Of a stretch of DNA of 64,000 bases, positions 61,194-64,000 are shown piece after piece. Source of the DNA: Microcyclospora pomicola (Eukaryota > Ascomycota > Dothideomycetes > Capnodiales); the NCBI GenBank assembly GCA_002786065.1, contig NHNY01000001.1:744001-808000 (forward strand). The letters run 5' to 3'. The notes under the pieces are model-generated. The model was not told where the DNA came from. It searched no databases and worked only from the letters and a program-made list of their open reading frames with translations. Position numbers and translations under genes: made by a program. Positions within the stretch are counted from its first letter, which is position 1; each line of letters opens with the position of its first letter.

Positions 61194-62189
61194 ATGGCCT
61201 CTCGAGTAGAGATCAGATCGCCACATCTCCATGAGCCCAGCCTCCAGGTGTTTCTTGAACCAGACTTTGACCCAGCAGAATATCTCAACGCAACGCTCCC
61301 TGCTCTTTCCAGCTCCGCCACCAGGACCAATGCTTCCGTCCGCTCTGTACCCCTTGCAGAGCTGAACACGCAACTACAAACCCTGCTGAACACACTCAAT
61401 GCTCAGACGACTCGGCTCTCCAATGCGCTCACTCAGTTGACGGACGAAATCGTTCGCATTGGCGGCCGTCTGGCGTACGAAGTCGAGGTTCTACGTGGCG
61501 AAACAATCAGCCTGAACGACACACTCACCAATACTCTCAGGAAGGATCTTGACATTTTTGTTGCTCCTGCCCCCGCCTCGCCAGATGCTAGACCCGACGT
61601 CGAGGATGCGCTTTCCAATGGCACGCCAGAGTACTTGCAAGGCCTGCAGACCCTCGCTACGGTGCGCAGCCGTCTAGACTCGGTGATCAAAGTCTTTGGT
61701 GATGCCATGAACTGGCCCATTGCGCCATCGGAAGTCTCCACCACAGCCTCGCTGATTTCGGTTTCGGCGCCCAACACCGACGATGCGCGGGCTCGAGAGG
61801 CGAAGGGCCACGAATATGTTGAGAGCCTGCGAGAGGAGGTCCGAAGTCTGCTGTCTTCCGGCGCCGAGGGGGTGGAAGCGGCGGGTGTTCGTATTGCCAC
61901 GTTGCGGGCGCTGACCGAGGTGTGGAAGGGCACGGCGGAGGAGAAGCCGCGGAGCAGGATGGTGGAGGCGTTGCAGAAGACTGTCGAGGAGGAAAGGGGC
62001 AAAGTTGGAGCCGGTGGGGACAGGAGAGCGGACGGCGCACTCCCAGCCGCGTCCGTAGATTATAGGTATGGAGACCTCAGTGCCACCTCGGATGTGGCGA
62101 AGGAGAGCAGTGGTGGTGCAGTCGCGGGTGGTGGATATGGATTCTTGCAGAATCTGCGAAATCTCAAGAATGACATGTATCTAGATTAG
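61194..62189 (+). CDS. COG7-like conserved oligomeric Golgi complex subunit
   Basis: Likely subunit of the COG tethering complex, which directs retrograde vesicles within the Golgi. It is intronless and 331 residues. The start has PSLQVFLEPDFDPAEYLNATLP, then a long heptad-rich helical region (LAELNTQLQTLLNTLNAQTTRLSN) leading into GRLAYEVEVLRGETISLNDTL, the pattern I associate with fungal Cog7. The middle continues helical (VRSRLDSVIKVFGDAMNWP) and the tail is Gly-rich. It is much shorter than animal COG7, as expected for the fungal type. The call rests on the N-terminal blocks only. Confidence 0.72.
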   Translation: MASRVEIRSPHLHEPSLQVFLEPDFDPAEYLNATLPALSSSATRTNASVRSVPLAELNTQLQTLLNTLNAQTTRLSNALTQLTDEIVRIGGRLAYEVEVLRGETISLNDTLTNTLRKDLDIFVAPAPASPDARPDVEDALSNGTPEYLQGLQTLATVRSRLDSVIKVFGDAMNWPIAPSEVSTTASLISVSAPNTDDARAREAKGHEYVESLREEVRSLLSSGAEGVEAAGVRIATLRALTEVWKGTAEEKPRSRMVEALQKTVEEERGKVGAGGDRRADGALPAASVDYRYGDLSATSDVAKESSGGAVAGGGYGFLQNLRNLKNDMYLD

Positions 62190-62741
62190 GGCGAGTCGCG
62201 CCACTGCATATCACCATGACTTCCTATCGACCGCACAAACAGAATGTGAACCTTGTTAAACCATTGGCGCATCCTCTATGGCGATCGCCGCCACGTTTCC
62301 GGCTACAAGCATAGCGACACGGTACCATTCTCCACGGATTCTCGAAGAACGCATAGTGTGTCGCAGTCGACGTCGAATCTTGGTGCGCGTCCTGCTCGCT
62401 CGATCGACGATTGGGTGTGGCGAGAAGTAATCAAAGTGCTCATTTGAGGCCCCAATGTCACGGCCACCCATGCGTGGAACCCCCTCACGACGGGAAATCC
62501 ATGAGAAAGAACATCGCCATCTTCGGAGCGAGATGCGCAGCAGCGAGGAGATGTGCTTCGGCGAAAGATGCACGGTGAACGAAGTCTTCGGATGGGGTGG
62601 ATAATTGAATATCATATATGCTGGGTAAATGGGTATACTTGCGACTTCAGCAGTTCCACAAACTCCACCTCAAACAAGAACGCCATTCTGGTCATGTATT
62701 TGCCATCAGGAAACTTCTACAAAGGCAACCACCGCAGCCTC
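62190..62741. other. convergent 3' region COG7-like / SWIB gene
   Basis: 552 bp between two 3' ends. Short frames on both strands have no protein-like signature. I see nothing else. Confidence 0.4.
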
Positions 62742-64000
62742 TTAGGTCCTTGCAGCTCCCCTAGCCAACCACAAGCCGACGCTCTCCTGTGCGAGTTGAC
62801 TACCCCAAATCCCACTCTCACCTCCTCTGCGCCATTCTTCATTCACAGTATCTTCGCCTCCGCCTCTCGTCGCCTCTGCTAGCACAACCTCCAAGTCTCG
62901 TTTTTGACTAGACACCCATCTGCGTACAAAGTTCGCAGGATCCTTCGCGAGGTTCTCGTGGAACTTCCTTTTCGCGTTGGTCTGATGCAGCTTTTGTATG
63001 AGAAGGGCCAGGTCATCGTCGATCTTGACAATCTGACGAAGATCCTGCATGTGGGCTTTCGATGTGTGGAAGCGGGACAGCTGATGTATCAGAGGATTTG
63101 GAAGCGGGACACGAATATCATATATGGTCGGTTGGCTTGCTGGGACGCCATCCGAGCCACGGATGTACTGCTTATCGACGCGGATTGTGTACCTCAGCTG
63201 TATAGGCGGTGCTTGAAGCAGATGCGGCATCAAAAGGTCGGGCACATGTGGGAAGTACACGTTCTCTCGGTTGAACAGCTGCAAAGCAAGTCAGACTCTC
63301 GCCCCAATGCCTTTGCCAAGGTCAGCGACTGGCAGTATCTTACCTTTCTCAATGCATCGTCACACACAATACTTCTTTTGTCCTCGTCTTCTTGCAAGCC
63401 CATGGCTCGACAATACTCCCAGATACCCTGCACAGCGCCGGCACGGTCTTCCTCCTCAGTGTCGAGGATCTCAGCAAGTTCCGGGCTTAGCCTGAAGCGC
63501 TCACTTTTTTCGTCTGGAACCAAATTGATGACTACGTTCATGCTTTCGTCACTTTTCCGCTCGAACTCCAGAGTATCGAAATTGGCTTCATGGTCGTTAG
63601 AGTCTGATGAGGGATTCTGCGAGTTGGACTGCGGCTTTCGCCACTCGATAGCGCTGTATCCATCCGGCTGTCGTCCAGGGTTTCGTGAAAAGTCGACCGT
63701 GATAGCCTTAAAGAAGTGACTGAGTCTCAGTCGTTGTTGCGAGGTGGTTCCAGCTGCAGGTTTCCCTTCAGGTTCACCTTCCTCGTCCTTTTCTTTCTCC
63801 ACCCCAGCACCGTGGTCGTCTGCAAGCTCATCTTCCAATAATCGTCCTTCGATCTTGACCCTGTATGTAGCTTGGCTATTTTCCTCAAACTCGAATATAC
63901 CCGTGCCCTCTTCAAGCGCTTGCCATGGTTGCCCTTCCGCAGTATTACTGATCCATAGTCTCAGAACCCCGTCCCGTCGCGTGTAGCGTCGCTGTAGGTT
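62742..64000 (-). CDS. SWIB-domain remodeller subunit (Snf12/Rsc6/SMARCD), 5' end outside window
   Basis: Accessory subunit of a SWI/SNF-type chromatin remodeller. Visible exons are >64000..63344 and 63278..62742 (218 + 178 codons), joined by a 65-bp intron (GTAAGA...TTTGCAG). The frame is open to the right edge, where GVLRLWISNTAEGQPWQ matches the Snf12-type region ahead of SWIB. The SWIB fold is split by the intron: GIWEYCRAMGLQEDEDKRSI VCDDALRK, then LFNRENVYFPHVPDLLMPHL. The C-terminus continues IQLRYTIRVD and a conserved helical tail with VRRWVSSQKRDLEVVLAEA. Start and N-terminal domain lie beyond the window. SWI/SNF versus RSC cannot be decided here. Confidence 0.92.

Noticed and set aside
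1-64000. tRNA, rRNA, transposon, CRISPR or viral insertions
   Set aside because: Scanning by eye found no cloverleaf with matching A and B boxes, no long direct or inverted terminal repeats, and no reverse transcriptase or transposase frame; a tRNA could still be missed without a search.

Overview
The window is about 64 kb of nuclear DNA from a filamentous ascomycete. Many multi-exon genes carry short introns (mostly 50-90 bp, GT-AG, CTGAC-like branch sites). The gene set is typical of Pezizomycotina: a GH72 glucanosyltransferase with a GPI tail, Zn2Cys6 and hybrid-kinase regulators, a fungal PARP-E2 fusion, IQGAP and RAVE Rav1. A dothideomycete is my best guess, but that is an inference. I count 24 confident protein-coding loci, three weak candidates and one gene cut by the right edge. 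I see no rRNA, tRNA, transposon, CRISPR or centromeric array.

Left part (1-11.6 kb): inositol-pentakisphosphate 2-kinase (IPK1), cytosolic Phe-tRNA synthetase alpha (FRS2, with a GC-AG intron), a Yng2-type ING/PHD protein divergent from a Hos2-type histone deacetylase, an F-box protein with an acidic tail, and a mitochondrial acyl-CoA dehydrogenase. Middle-left (11.6-30.8 kb): INCENP/Sli15, a GPI-anchored GAS/GEL glucanosyltransferase, an Sds3-like deacetylase-complex subunit with an ambiguous base and apparent frameshift, an 826-residue secreted Cys/His-rich repeat protein with dibasic sites (the most novel item), an MFS transporter, Dom34/Pelota, and an aldo-keto reductase with a 13-nt micro-exon.

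Middle-right (31-43.3 kb): a Zn2Cys6 regulator, a hybrid histidine kinase, an alpha/beta hydrolase lying 94 bp behind the MoaD-like molybdopterin synthase subunit (cnxG), a small hypothetical protein, and the Ssu72 phosphatase. Right part (43.7-64 kb): Rav1, IQGAP (Iqg1/Rng2), IMP dehydrogenase, a PARP-UBE2Q fusion, a COG7-like protein, and a SWIB-domain Snf12/Rsc6-type remodeller subunit that leaves the window.

The layout is mostly conserved housekeeping genes, often in divergent pairs with 350-700 bp shared promoters (YNG2/HOS2, ACAD/INCENP, cnxG/hypothetical, SSU72/RAV1, IQG1/IMPDH, PARP-E2/COG7). Several gene products act in chromatin control (Yng2, Hos2, Sds3, Snf12), chromosome segregation and cytokinesis (INCENP, IQGAP), or secretion, pH and the cell wall (GEL, COG7, Rav1). 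I see no biosynthetic cluster around the secreted repeat protein. All introns were inferred by eye from splice consensus, reading phase and protein-family continuity, so none is confirmed by transcripts.
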